Source: Alphaproteobacteria bacterium
GTDB taxonomy: Bacteria; Pseudomonadota; Alphaproteobacteria; TMED109
NCBI GenBank assembly: GCA_022819905.1
Contig: JAJEGJ010000077.1
Span: 1-32,500, forward strand
DNA length: 32,500 bases
Direction of reading: 5' to 3'
Part shown: in pieces, positions 22,800 through 30,891 of the stretch
How positions within the stretch are numbered: the first letter of the stretch is position 1
Layout: each line of letters begins with the position of its first letter
Program-made: the position numbers and the translations under genes
The notes under the pieces: model-generated
Database searches by the model: none
What the model was told of the DNA's origin: nothing
What the model saw: only the letters and a program-made list of their open reading frames with translations

Positions 22800-23604
22800 C
22801 GAATGGAGGCGCGAATCCGTGGCGGGAAAAGATGGTCCGGGCGGCGTCCGATTGCAGGAACGCGAGAAACGCCGAGGCAGCGGCCGGGGCCGGCGCGTCG
22901 GCCAGCTGGGCGACCCAATAGGCTATGGGATCATGCAGTTCAGGGGAAAAGGCCCCGAGGACCCGTATCTCCGCCGTGTCGCGCGCGTCCGTCCAATAGA
23001 CGATCCCCAGAGGCGCTTCGTGCCGCCGCACCAGCAGCGTCGCGTGGCGCACATCGCTGGCTGGCGCAACCCGCGCCTGGAGCCGGTCCCACATGCCAAG
23101 TGATTCCAGCGCCTGCCGCGCATAGATTCCGGCCGGAACCGAAACGGGATCGGCGACGGCCAGTCGACCGCCGTCCAGCATGGCTTCGACATCCAGCGAG
23201 ATGTCCACGGCCACCGGCTCGACATCCGTGTCGGAAGGTGCCACCAGCACGAGGCGGTTGCGGAAGAGGAGAGTCCGGCTTCCGGCAGCCAGGAGCCCGG
23301 CTTCCTCAACCCGGTCCATCCAGGCGGTATTGGCCGACACGAACAGGTCGGCCGGCGCGCCCGATTCGATCTGGCGAGCCAAGGCGCTGGTCGCGGCCAG
23401 AGAGAAGCGCACGCGTCCACCGCCGACGGCGGCATAGGCGTTGGCAACCTCTTCGAGGGCGATGCCGGTCGATGCGGCAGCGAACACCAGGATTTCCTGG
23501 CCGGCGACCGGCCCGGCCGCCGGCCCCCCTTGCGTAAAGGGGGCCGGGACCGAAACCAATCCGAGGAGGGTGAGGCAGGCGACCGGCCATCGGGGGGTCC
23601 GCAC
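22783..23604 (-). CDS. modA: Molybdate ABC transporter substrate-binding protein
   Basis: Periplasmic molybdate/tungstate-binding protein. The frame extends upstream to an ATG at 23712, but that region contains the promoter elements, so GTG 23604 is preferred. It gives a signal peptide with basic start RTPRWP, core VACLTLLGLVSVPAPF and cleavage near AGQEI. The mature protein of about 240 residues has VFAAASTGIALEEVANAY, TSALARQIESGAPADLFVSA with NTAWMD, the hinge region VADPVSVPAGIYARQALESLG, and ATLLVRRHEAPLGIVYWTDA. These match ModA oxyanion ligands and folds. A predicted promoter and AT-rich dyad lie about 45-75 bases upstream of the GTG. Confidence 0.92.
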   Translation of the reverse strand: MRTPRWPVACLTLLGLVSVPAPFTQGGPAAGPVAGQEILVFAAASTGIALEEVANAYAAVGGGRVRFSLAATSALARQIESGAPADLFVSANTAWMDRVEEAGLLAAGSRTLLFRNRLVLVAPSDTDVEPVAVDISLDVEAMLDGGRLAVADPVSVPAGIYARQALESLGMWDRLQARVAPASDVRHATLLVRRHEAPLGIVYWTDARDTAEIRVLGAFSPELHDPIAYWVAQLADAPAPAAASAFLAFLQSDAARTIFSRHGFAPPFDADTR

Positions 23605-23647
23605 GGCGCGATTCCGATGGACTTCAGGCCGCTGGCACCACGCGGCT

Positions 23648-23678
23648 ATTATATACGACAGAATATATTGCATTGCAA
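23648..23678 (-). promoter_or_regulatory. modA promoter with ModE-type AT-rich dyad operator
   Basis: This is the most AT-rich patch in a GC-rich region. On the minus strand, -35 TTGCAA (23673-23678) lies 17 bases from -10 TATATA (23650-23655); an overlapping perfect TATAAT occupies 23648-23653. The spacer and -10 hold an inverted repeat TATAT-N8-ATATA (23650-23654 and 23663-23667). ModE operators of molybdate operons are AT-rich dyads with TATAT-like half-sites overlapping the promoter, so repression by a ModE-like protein is plausible. Such a gene lies about 240 bases upstream. The promoter is read directly; binding by that protein is inferred. Confidence 0.65.
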
Positions 23679-23792
23679 GCTCTGCCTGACCTCTACCCCG
23701 AACCGCCGCCAACCCAGGGGCTCGGATCTACAAGGTGCATCGTTTTCCGGACGATAGACCTAGCGTCGCGGGTCGGCTGCCGCGGCGACCGT

Positions 23793-23816
23793 GGTGCACC
23801 AGTCAGGTGCCTCACC
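23793..23816 (-). other. Inverted-repeat segment in the modE-like/modA gap, function unknown
   Basis: Within the 316 bases between the ModE-like gene and modA, the minus strand contains GGTGAGGCACC, then TGACT, then GGTGCACC. GCACC pairs with GGTGC around the five-base loop, and GGTGCACC is itself a palindrome. It lies upstream of the predicted modA promoter, so it would belong to the 3' end of the long upstream transcript or act as DNA. The rest of the gap apart from the promoter shows nothing recognisable. Confidence 0.25.
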
Positions 23817-23920
23817 GGATTCCCGGCGGACCGCAGGGTCGCATCGTGTCCACGCGCTGGCAGCATCAAGCGCAGGTCATATCCAGCTGGACGGATCGCA
23901 CGGCAGGCCCCGGTAGGTTC

Positions 23921-24301
23921 CTATTCCGGCTCGCCCGCAACCGACGGACCGGGTTCGGCGGCGACCATGGTCTGGAGGTCTGCCAGTGGTTTGCCGGCGG
24001 CGCGGGCGGCGTCGACCTCGACGGCATGGTAGGCCGCGAGCACGCGTCGCCCAAGGTCGGTGACGCGCGAGCCGCCAACGCCGCGGCCACCGGGACTCGC
24101 GGCCACGAGCGGGCCGGTGAAGTTCTGGTTCATCGAATCAACCAGCAGCCAGGCCCGCCGGTATGACATGCCGAGGGCCCGGGCCGCGCCGGCGATCGAG
24201 CCCACCTCGTCGATCGCCGTGAGCAGGGCGGCCTTGCCGGGCCCAAACAGCGGCAGGTCGCCCAACTGGACCCGGATTCTGATTCGCGCTTCGGTATTCA
24301 C
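23921..24301 (-). CDS. ModE-like winged-helix regulator, DNA-binding domain only
   Basis: 126-residue protein made of one LysR/ModE-type winged helix. After RIRIRVQLGDLPLFGPGKAALL, the helix-turn-helix GSIAGAARALGMSYRRAW with LLVDSMN spans about residues 35-58 and closely follows the ModE pattern; the wing carries PGGRGVGGSRVTDLGRRVLAAY. There is no C-terminal MOP domain, so molybdate sensing as in E. coli ModE is not possible in the usual way. GTG start overlaps the DUF192 stop (GTGA). It is followed by modABC with a separate promoter containing an AT-rich dyad, so it is probably the local mod regulator. A regulator responding to another signal remains possible. Confidence 0.82.
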   Translation of the reverse strand: MNTEARIRIRVQLGDLPLFGPGKAALLTAIDEVGSIAGAARALGMSYRRAWLLVDSMNQNFTGPLVAASPGGRGVGGSRVTDLGRRVLAAYHAVEVDAARAAGKPLADLQTMVAAEPGPSVAGEPE

Positions 24302-24783
24302 TGGCCCGGGCCGCGTTCGGCGCCGAAGTGGGGATGACGCACGCGGTCGCCGGGACGGAGGCCAAGCCGTTCCGAGGTCCCCGCCAGGACTTCCAGGACA
24401 CCGTTCACGTAGACGTCGGGGCCGATCGGCGTGAGCGACAGCGGGATGGTGTCTTCCGCGATCGCGGCGATGGTGCCGTCAGGCCGAATGAACAGCATGT
24501 CCAGCGGGATGTAGGTGTCCTTCATCCACATCCGGATGCGCTGCGGCGGCGCATACAGGAACAGCATGCCCTCGTTCTCGCCGAGCGTGAGGCGATGCAT
24601 CAGGCCCTGCCGCTGCTGCGCCTGCGTCACGGCCAGCTCCACCTGAAACCGGTGTCGTTCGGCTCCCGATTGAATCTCGACGGTGCCGACCTGGAACGTC
24701 TCGGCCGCCGCGGCCGTCGTCGGCGCGAGCAGCAGCGCCAGCATCAACAGCCGCGCTGCCGGCCGTCTGCCGACTCCCTTCAT
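24298..24783 (-). CDS. DUF192 (UPF0127) family secreted protein
   Basis: 161-residue protein with a signal peptide: basic start KGVGRRPAARLL, hydrophobic core MLALLLAPTTAA and likely cleavage at AAA-ET near residue 27. The mature part is a full DUF192 domain with FQVELAVTQAQQRQGLMHR, GMLFLYAPP, MWMKDTYIPLDMLFI and a terminal LRPGDRVRHPHF. The family is widespread and its function is not established, so none is claimed. ATG overlaps the metC stop and its own stop overlaps the ModE-like start, so it is translated between a PLP lyase and the regulator. Confidence 0.9.
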   Translation of the reverse strand: MKGVGRRPAARLLMLALLLAPTTAAAAETFQVGTVEIQSGAERHRFQVELAVTQAQQRQGLMHRLTLGENEGMLFLYAPPQRIRMWMKDTYIPLDMLFIRPDGTIAAIAEDTIPLSLTPIGPDVYVNGVLEVLAGTSERLGLRPGDRVRHPHFGAERGPGQ

Positions 24784-25979
24784 CCCGTCGACCTCGCCAG
24801 GTGAGCAAACCCCGCTTCCAGATCGTCCTGGAGGTCAGCCACGTCTTCCAGTCCGGCATGGATGCGGAAGGTCCGCTCGGGCGCGGGCCACGGCGCGACG
24901 TCGCGCGCCCCCCGGAGCATCGACGGGACGATGAGACTCTCGAAGCCGCCCCAGCTGTAACCCATGCCGAACAACTCCAGCCCGTCCAGGAAGGCATCGT
25001 AGGCTGCCGGCGGGGCCGGGCGGAGGATCACGCCGAAGAGACCCGAAGCCCCCAGGAAGTCGCGCCGCCACAGCGCGTGGCCGGGGTCTCCCTCGAGGCC
25101 GGGGTGCAGTACGCGCTCCACTTCGGGCCGGTCAGCTAGCCAACGCGCGAGCGCGAGGCCGGATTGCATATGACGCCGGAGACGGACGTCCAGCGTGCGC
25201 AGTCCGCGCAGCCCGAGGTACAGGTCGTCCGGCCCGACGGTCGCTCCCAGAGCCTGGGCGGTCTTGCGCACGACGACGTGGGTCTCCTCGGTGGTCGTGA
25301 TGGCCCCCAGCATGACGTCGGAATGTCCCGACACGTACTTCGTCGCCGCCTGAATCGACACGTCGACACCGTGCTCGAACGGTCGGAAGAACAGCGGGCT
25401 CGCCCACGTGTTGTCGAGAATCACTGTGCAGTCGCGCGCGTGGGCGGCCGTTGCGATACCGGGCACGTCCTGCACCTCGAACGTGTGCGAGCCGGGTGAT
25501 TCGAGAAACAACACCCGCGTGTTGTCGCGGATCTGCGCCGCAATCCCGGCCCCGATGCAGGGGTCGTAAAAGGTGGTCTCGACCCCGAACCGCGCAAGCC
25601 AGCCGCCGGCCAGGCTGCGGGTGGGTCCGTACGCCGAATCGACCATCAAGAGGTGGTCCCCGGCGGCGAGGAAGCTGCTCAGCGCGACCGCGACGGCGGT
25701 CTTGCCGGAACCCACGGCAACGCTGCGTGCGCCGCCTTCCGCGGCGGCCATCGCCTCCTCGAAGGCAAAGGTCGTCGGTGTGCCAAAGCGGCCGTAGACA
25801 ACGTCGTCCAGTCGGTTGGGGCCGCGGGTGCGCAAGTCCGCGGTGTCCCGGAACAGGATGGTCGAGGCATGGTAAACGGGCGGATTGACAGCGCCCCGAT
25901 GCTCGTGGGGATTTCGGCCGGCTCGGCCCAGAACCGTTGCCGGACGGCGCTTGCGCTCGTCAGGACGTGACCGGGACAT
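24780..25979 (-). CDS. metC: Cystathionine beta-lyase-like PLP enzyme
   Basis: Fold-type I PLP enzyme of the Cys/Met metabolism family, expected to cleave cystathionine to homocysteine, pyruvate and ammonia. Start ATG 25979 is preferred over an ATG at 26030 because GGGGAGGG lies seven bases upstream, and it overlaps the end of sseA by 20 bases, giving 399 residues. It has NPPVYHASTILF, VYGRFGTPTTFAFEEAMA, VGSGKTAVAVAL, DNTWASPLFFRPFEHGVD, and the PLP lysine in SIQAATKYVSGHSD. GRFGTPT and the DNTWASP motif fit alphaproteobacterial MetC. A gamma-lyase or other C-S lyase activity cannot be excluded by eye. It is coupled to sseA upstream and DUF192 downstream. Confidence 0.9.
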   Translation of the reverse strand: MSRSRPDERKRRPATVLGRAGRNPHEHRGAVNPPVYHASTILFRDTADLRTRGPNRLDDVVYGRFGTPTTFAFEEAMAAAEGGARSVAVGSGKTAVAVALSSFLAAGDHLLMVDSAYGPTRSLAGGWLARFGVETTFYDPCIGAGIAAQIRDNTRVLFLESPGSHTFEVQDVPGIATAAHARDCTVILDNTWASPLFFRPFEHGVDVSIQAATKYVSGHSDVMLGAITTTEETHVVVRKTAQALGATVGPDDLYLGLRGLRTLDVRLRRHMQSGLALARWLADRPEVERVLHPGLEGDPGHALWRRDFLGASGLFGVILRPAPPAAYDAFLDGLELFGMGYSWGGFESLIVPSMLRGARDVAPWPAPERTFRIHAGLEDVADLQDDLEAGFAHLARSTG

Positions 25980-26808
25980 CCTCGCGCCCTCCCCACTCCG
26001 ACCACGACCCGTCGTAGACCGCCCAGTCATCGCGACCGGTCAGCGTGAGGCCGAGGGCAAGAGTGCAGGCGCTGACTCCGGACCCGCAGGTGAACACCGG
26101 CGGCCGATCGCCGGCCACGCCGGCCGCCTCCAGGCGCGCACGCAGCGCCTCGGGGGGCAGCATGCGAGGGCCGTCCAGCAGGGTCTGGTAGGGAACGTTC
26201 ACGCTTCCCGGGATATGGCCGCCGCGAAGTCCGGGGCGAGGTTCCGCCTCGGTGCCGGCGAACCGACCGGCGCTCCGGGCGTCGACCACCAGTTCGGTCG
26301 CTGCCTCGAGGTTGGCGCGAACGGCTGCCAGGTCCCGGATCCGCGCCGGGTTGAACGTGGCCTGGAAGGCGCGGGGCCTCGGCCGGGCCGGTCCCTTGGC
26401 CAGGGTGCCGCCGCCAGCGGTCCACGCCGGCAGGCCTCCGTCGAGTACCGAGACGCGTTCGTGGCCGAACAGCCGGAACATCCACCAGGCGCGCGGGGCG
26501 GTGCCGATGCCAACCGTCGCATAGCAGACGACATGGTCGCCGGCACCGACGCCGAGGGCCCCGACCGCCGCCGCGAACGCGTCGGCGGTCGGCACCATGT
26601 GGGGCAGCGCCGAATCCGGGTCAGCGATCCCGTCGATCGAGAAGAACGCGGAGCCGGGGATGTGGCCGAGCTCGAATTCGCTCGCGCCGTCCCGTCGGGT
26701 CGCCGGCATATGCCAGGAGGCGTCCAACACCACGACGTCGGGTCGATCGAGCGCGTCGCGCAGCCACTCCGCGCTTACCAGCGGGGACGCGGACGTGTGG
26801 TCGGGCAC
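25960..26808 (-). CDS. sseA: 3-mercaptopyruvate sulfurtransferase (two-domain rhodanese)
   Basis: Transfers sulfane sulfur from 3-mercaptopyruvate to thiols or cyanide. The frame opens at 26850, but GTG 26808 has AAGGAGGA about seven bases upstream and lies one base after the cysK stop, so it is chosen and gives 282 residues. The first rhodanese domain (about 10-130) has VVVLDASWHMP, FELGHIPGSAFFSID and VSVLDGGLPAW, without a catalytic cysteine in the usual loop. The second carries VVDARSAGRFAGTE, GGHIPGSVNVPY and the active loop CGSGVSA at about residue 241, which marks mercaptopyruvate rather than thiosulfate preference. Its place between cysteine synthase and a C-S lyase supports a role in sulfur-amino-acid or sulfide metabolism. 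Confidence 0.92.
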   Translation of the reverse strand: MPDHTSASPLVSAEWLRDALDRPDVVVLDASWHMPATRRDGASEFELGHIPGSAFFSIDGIADPDSALPHMVPTADAFAAAVGALGVGAGDHVVCYATVGIGTAPRAWWMFRLFGHERVSVLDGGLPAWTAGGGTLAKGPARPRPRAFQATFNPARIRDLAAVRANLEAATELVVDARSAGRFAGTEAEPRPGLRGGHIPGSVNVPYQTLLDGPRMLPPEALRARLEAAGVAGDRPPVFTCGSGVSACTLALGLTLTGRDDWAVYDGSWSEWGGREDVPVTS

Positions 26809-26809
26809 G

Positions 26810-27829
26810 TCACGTTCCTCCTTCCAGCCACGGCGGGACCGGGAGGTCACGCTCGGTCAGGAAGGCCGGGTTGAAGATCTTCGAGGCGTACCGGGTGCCA
26901 TGATCGCACAGCATGGTGACCACCACGTGCCCGCGACCGAGGTCCCGGGCCACGCGTTCGGCACCCGCAATGTTGATGCCTGTCGATCCTCCGAGCAGGA
27001 GCCCCTCCTCGACAGCCAGTGCATAGATGACCCGAAGTGCCTCTTCGTCCGTCACCTGCAACGAATCGTCGATGCGCGCTCCCTCGAGGTTGCCGGTCAC
27101 CCGCCCCTGCCCGATTCCTTCGGTGATCGAGGTGCCCTCCGCCTTCGGGGTCCCCGTTTGCACCCACGCGTGCATCCCCGATCCCGTGGGGTCAGCGAGC
27201 ACCACTTGCACGTCCGGATTCCGGTCCTTCAGCCCGTCGGAGACCCCGGCAATCGTGCCGCCAGTGCCGATGGCACTCACGAACGCCGCGACTTTCCCGC
27301 CGGTCTGGTCCCAGATCTCGGGTGCCGTGGATACCCGGTGCGCCTGGCGGTTCACCGGATTGTCGAACTGGTTGGCCCAGACGGCCCCGTTGGGCAGGGT
27401 GTCGGCGAGTTCCGCGGCGAGCTGGCCGGAGTAGCGGATGTAGTTGCCCGGGTTCGAGTACGGGACGGCCGGAACCAGCCGGAGGCTGGCGCCGATCGTC
27501 CGGAGGGCGCTGATCTTCTCCTCGCTCTGGGTCTCCGGCATCACGATGACCGTCCGGTAGCCTAGGGCGCTCCCGATCACGGTCAGGCCGATCCCGGTAT
27601 TGCCGGCCGTACCTTCGACGATGGTGCCGCCCGGTCGCAGCAGGCCCCGCTTCTCGGCGTCGCGGATAATCCAGAGCGCCGCCCGGTCCTTGATGGACTG
27701 GCCGGGATTCAGGAACTCGGCCTTGCCCAGGATTTCGCACCCGGTCTCGTCCGACAGCCGCCGCAGGCGGATGAGCGGCGTGTTGCCGACGAGGTCGGCG
27801 ACGCTCGCCGCGGGTGAGCCAGCGGGCAC
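26810..27829 (-). CDS. cysK: Cysteine synthase A (O-acetylserine sulfhydrylase)
   Basis: PLP enzyme of fold-type II making cysteine from O-acetylserine and sulfide. The same frame is open back to 28738, but upstream residues are noise over the permease gene. GTG 27829 follows the permease stop by five bases, has GGAGG nine bases upstream (27839-27843), and leads into PAGSPAASVADLVGNTPLIRL. The 339 residues show PLP Lys47 in NPGQSIKDRAALWII, GTAGNTGIGLTVIG at about 75-88, PYSNPGNYIRYSGQLA, WANQFDNPVNRQAH, GTGGTIAG and LLLGGSTGINIAGA. GTAGNTG instead of TSGNTG is the form I recall from alphaproteobacterial CysK. It directly follows the ABC-2 transporter genes in one apparent operon. Confidence 0.92.
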   Translation of the reverse strand: MPAGSPAASVADLVGNTPLIRLRRLSDETGCEILGKAEFLNPGQSIKDRAALWIIRDAEKRGLLRPGGTIVEGTAGNTGIGLTVIGSALGYRTVIVMPETQSEEKISALRTIGASLRLVPAVPYSNPGNYIRYSGQLAAELADTLPNGAVWANQFDNPVNRQAHRVSTAPEIWDQTGGKVAAFVSAIGTGGTIAGVSDGLKDRNPDVQVVLADPTGSGMHAWVQTGTPKAEGTSITEGIGQGRVTGNLEGARIDDSLQVTDEEALRVIYALAVEEGLLLGGSTGINIAGAERVARDLGRGHVVVTMLCDHGTRYASKIFNPAFLTERDLPVPPWLEGGT

Positions 27830-27834
27830 GGGCT

Positions 27835-28686
27835 TCAGCCTCCAGCCGGCGGACCGCCGCCGCCCGGACGACGGCGGAGCATGCCGCGCTGTGGGTCGTA
27901 ACCAAGGACGGCGGCAGCGAGGAACACGATCGTACAGGCCACCGTAACGATCAAGCTGTGCCAGTGAATCTGGCCCTGGCTGGCCCAGCGCACGAGTTCG
28001 ACCCCGTACGTGAACGGATTGAACTGGGCCAGCCACCACACGATTTCGGCGCCGTTTTCCAGCAGGCGCCACAGCGGATACAGCGCGCTGGAGATGAAGA
28101 ACATCGGGAAGATGACGAAGTTCATGGTGCCCGCGAAGTTCTCGAGTTGGCGGATGTGGACCGACAACGCGAGGCCCGCGGCCCCCAGCAGCAATCCGAA
28201 CAGCACTGCGGCCGGGAACATCCAGACCCAGCCGAGCAGGGGGGTGTTGAGGCTGATCTGCATGCCGATCAGCGGCAGGCACACGATCAGGAACACGTAC
28301 ACCTGAAGGATCGAGAGCATGGTGCCTGCGAACAGCTTGGCGGTCAGCAGGTACCAGCGGGGCAGCGGTGCCGTAAGGAGCAGCCGCATGACGCCCATTT
28401 CGCGGTCGTACACCATCGACAGCGACGACTGCATCCCGCTGAACAGAAGCACCATTCCGACGAGACCGGGAACGATGTACTCGAAGTAGTTCACGCTCTG
28501 CACCGGATAGGGGCTCACCATCCCGGGGTCGATCCCCTTCGTGGAGCCGATGCCGGCGGCGAACACGAACAGCCAGAGCGCGGGACGGACGAAGGCCGAC
28601 AGCAGGCGCCCGCGCTGCTGGAAGAATTTCACGACCTCGCGGGCGGTAAGCCCGACGAGGGCACGTAGCGCGTGACTGGCTGTCAT
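27835..28686 (-). CDS. ABC-2 type permease of the PQQ-alcohol-dehydrogenase-associated transporter
   Basis: 283-residue membrane protein with about six hydrophobic segments and the ABC-2 fold: FFQQRGRLLSAFVRPALWLFVFAAGIG, the exposed YFEYIVPGLVGMVLLFSGMQ, MVYDREMGVMRLLLTAPLPRWYLLTAKLFAG, and NFVIFPMFFISSALYPLWRL. The YDREMGVMRLLLTAPLPR loop contacts the ATPase. ABC-2 permeases mostly work in export, yet this gene is coupled by ATGA to a periplasmic binding-protein gene. The set of binding protein, beta-propeller, ATPase and permease is the one found near PQQ-dependent alcohol dehydrogenases. Substrate unknown; lanthanide, cofactor or alcohol-related solutes are the candidates by analogy. Confidence 0.88.
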   Translation of the reverse strand: MTASHALRALVGLTAREVVKFFQQRGRLLSAFVRPALWLFVFAAGIGSTKGIDPGMVSPYPVQSVNYFEYIVPGLVGMVLLFSGMQSSLSMVYDREMGVMRLLLTAPLPRWYLLTAKLFAGTMLSILQVYVFLIVCLPLIGMQISLNTPLLGWVWMFPAAVLFGLLLGAAGLALSVHIRQLENFAGTMNFVIFPMFFISSALYPLWRLLENGAEIVWWLAQFNPFTYGVELVRWASQGQIHWHSLIVTVACTIVFLAAAVLGYDPQRGMLRRRPGGGGPPAGG

Positions 28687-29906
28687 GTCGGCTGCTCTGG
28701 CGTTGCGAACTTGCTGCAGTCGCTGGTTCGCTCGTCACGCCCCAGCGTGTCGAGATCGTTGACTTGATGCACGAAACCGGCGAGCGGAGCGACCGCGGTT
28801 ACCCAGTCCTCCGTCGCCAGCATAATCGGTTGGCGAAGTTGTCCGTTCCAGGGACGGAATGACAGCGCCGGTCCTTTCGAGCCGTCGAGGCGAAACTCGG
28901 GTCCCAGCAGGTAGGCGTGAACGTCGCCACGCGCGGTGGAGCCGCTCCGCACGATGGCCTCGCCGATGGCGCGGATCGCCACCCAGGCCGCCCAGTCACC
29001 GCCCTCCATGCGGCGACCGGTCTGGCGCTCGAAGCGGCCGTGGACCTGCGGCGCTCCGTGCCGGAGATAGCTCCAGTGCCATGGGGTTGGACGCAGCCCG
29101 GCTGCGCCGGTGATGGCGGCCGGGTCCTGGGTCGAGTAGGGAACGGAACGGGCAAACTCACGGTCGACGTCGGCGACGAAGACCGACTCGTAGTCTGCGC
29201 GGCCTGTCAGCAGGTCGAGATCATTGCGATCCCGCATCCGCGGGTCGTTGGACAGCACGAAGGTCCGTTCCTCGTCGATCTTGAGGCCATAGGTGCCGGC
29301 TGAGTGCCGGAAGGCCGCAACCATCCGTGCGTCTTCCTCCAGCGGCCCCTGCAGGACCAGGACTTCGTTCCAGTCCCGGGCAATCAGGTACTGGGCCGCT
29401 GCATCCGTGAGCATTTGCCGACTGGGCGCGGTGTGCAGGAGGTGCGCCTCGCAGGCTTCCCCGCGCAAACTGTCGTCCACGGCGGATACGTTGATCAGAA
29501 TGACGTCCCGGCCGGTCGTCGCTGCCGCCAGTTCACGAAGCGCGGCGGCAGGTGCGTCGACGAGAAACACGAAGGCCCCGGTTTCGGCCCGGATCGCATC
29601 GAGGGCGGCCGGCAGTTCATTCGCATCGGTGACCTGCTCCGCCCGCAACGCGAACTGCACGCCGGCGCGCCGCCCGAAGGACCGGATATCGCTCACGCCC
29701 ATTTCGGCCCCTGCCAGCGGGCGGCGATCGATCCGGTTGGTTTCCGAGCGGATGTCGACCGGATGGACGCCCCAACGCGAGTAGCGGATATCTTCGGCAA
29801 GATCGAGATAGCCGAACGCGAAGACGGGCCGGTCCTGGGCCGCCGCTGCCGAGCCGAGCAGTAGTGCCGCCAGCAGGCAGGCGGCCCCGCGCATTGGTGA
29901 TGTCAC
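28683..29906 (-). CDS. Periplasmic binding protein of the PQQ-alcohol-dehydrogenase-associated ABC system
   Basis: Exported protein of about 407 residues. The start is uncertain: GTG 29906 is seven bases after the beta-propeller stop; ATG 29894 is also possible. Either gives a signal peptide MRGAACLLAALLLGSAAAAQ. The mature protein begins DRPVFAFGYLDLAEDIRYSRWGVHPV and resembles periplasmic-binding fold type I (branched-chain amino-acid-like), with VFLVDAPAAALRELAAAT, VILINVSAVDDSLRG, and FVADVDREFARSVPYST. Features such as the opening segment and WAAWVAIRAIGEAI match the family described as the substrate-binding protein of the PQQ-dependent alcohol dehydrogenase system, as I recall it. Coupled to the downstream ABC-2 permease by ATGA. 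Ligand unknown. Confidence 0.82.
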   Translation of the reverse strand: MTSPMRGAACLLAALLLGSAAAAQDRPVFAFGYLDLAEDIRYSRWGVHPVDIRSETNRIDRRPLAGAEMGVSDIRSFGRRAGVQFALRAEQVTDANELPAALDAIRAETGAFVFLVDAPAAALRELAAATTGRDVILINVSAVDDSLRGEACEAHLLHTAPSRQMLTDAAAQYLIARDWNEVLVLQGPLEEDARMVAAFRHSAGTYGLKIDEERTFVLSNDPRMRDRNDLDLLTGRADYESVFVADVDREFARSVPYSTQDPAAITGAAGLRPTPWHWSYLRHGAPQVHGRFERQTGRRMEGGDWAAWVAIRAIGEAIVRSGSTARGDVHAYLLGPEFRLDGSKGPALSFRPWNGQLRQPIMLATEDWVTAVAPLAGFVHQVNDLDTLGRDERTSDCSKFATPEQPT

Positions 29907-29913
29907 GATGGCG

Positions 29914-30891
29914 TCAGTCCCGAATTCGAACGGTGTGCGGCGTGCGCCCCACTGCAACCGAACGGATGGCGCGGTTTGCCTCGGTATCGATCACGGAGAT
30001 GTCGTCGCTGGCCCCGTTGGTCACCACCAAGATGGAATCATCCGCCGTCAAGGCGGCGCCCCAGACGCGACTTCCGGCGAGGATATAGGCTTCGACGGTG
30101 CGCGTGGCGACGTCGACACGTGCAACGTGCCAGGCCCGGCCCAGCGTGACGAAGGCGGTGGTTCCATCCCTGGTCATGACCAGATCAACGGGTGTGATGT
30201 CGGCCTCGCGGAGCCCTTTCTTCTCGAAAGTGATCGTATCGGTGACCTGCAGGGTCGCCGTGTCGATCACGCTGACGGTTCCGCCGAGCTCGTTGGTGAC
30301 CCAGTACTCGCGTCCGTCCGGGGTGAAGGTGCCTCGCCGCGGCCGATTACCCACCAGAATGTCAGCCAGGATGACTCCTTCCCACGGGTCGATGACGGCA
30401 ATCGTGTTGGTGGCTTCCGCAGTGACAAACACGCGTTTTCCGTCCGGCGTGAACCGCACCCCCTCAGGTTCGATTCCGACGTCCTCGATGACGGTTCGGA
30501 TGGTACCGCTGGCAACGTCGATGACCGTCGCTTCGGCATCGTCCTCGTTGGACACGACGAGGATTTCGCCGGAGGGGTCGATGTCGAACAGTTCGGGGTC
30601 GTCGCCGGTGTCGATGTAACCGGTGATGGTCTTCGTCTCGAGATCGAGCACCTCGATGCGGTCGGCCTCGCTTGCGGCGATCAGCAATGCGCTGCCGTCC
30701 GGACTGAAACGCATGTCGCGGGGGCGACCGCCGGTTTCGATCACGTACTGAATCTCAAGCGAGTCGGAATCGAGCACAACCACGGTGTCGTTTCCCTCGT
30801 TGCTCACATAGATTTCGCCGCAATGCGCCGGGACCGCCACTCCCAGCGCCAACGTCAGCGCCGCCGGTCCCGTCACGAACCACCTGAGCAT
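29914..30891 (-). CDS. YVTN-repeat beta-propeller, PQQ-catabolism-associated
   Basis: Periplasmic beta-propeller of 325 residues. ATG 30891 shares one base with the ATPase stop (TGATG); the frame upstream of it is noise inside the ATPase gene. A signal peptide LRWFVTGPAALTLALGVAVPAHC is followed by about seven repeats of about 40 residues, for example IYVSNEGNDTVVVLDSDSLE, FSPDGSALLIAASEADRIEV, FTPDGKRVFVTAEATNTIAV, and the last blade VVTNGASDDISVIDTEANRA. The family is commonly found with PQQ-dependent alcohol oxidation genes. Its role is unclear; a periplasmic partner or metal chaperone for the adjacent transporter is inference. Confidence 0.87.
   Translation of the reverse strand: MLRWFVTGPAALTLALGVAVPAHCGEIYVSNEGNDTVVVLDSDSLEIQYVIETGGRPRDMRFSPDGSALLIAASEADRIEVLDLETKTITGYIDTGDDPELFDIDPSGEILVVSNEDDAEATVIDVASGTIRTVIEDVGIEPEGVRFTPDGKRVFVTAEATNTIAVIDPWEGVILADILVGNRPRRGTFTPDGREYWVTNELGGTVSVIDTATLQVTDTITFEKKGLREADITPVDLVMTRDGTTAFVTLGRAWHVARVDVATRTVEAYILAGSRVWGAALTADDSILVVTNGASDDISVIDTEANRAIRSVAVGRTPHTVRIRD

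Noticed and set aside
23780..23830. Cobalamin or M-box riboswitch before modA
   Set aside because: Only the first few conserved bases are present; no B12 box or full M-box core is visible, and the segment is upstream of the predicted promoter.
26810..28738. Apparent fusion of a 300-residue domain to the N-terminus of cysK
   Set aside because: The extra part is an out-of-frame reading of the ABC-2 permease gene; a GTG with a good GGAGG site at 27829 gives a normal cysteine synthase.
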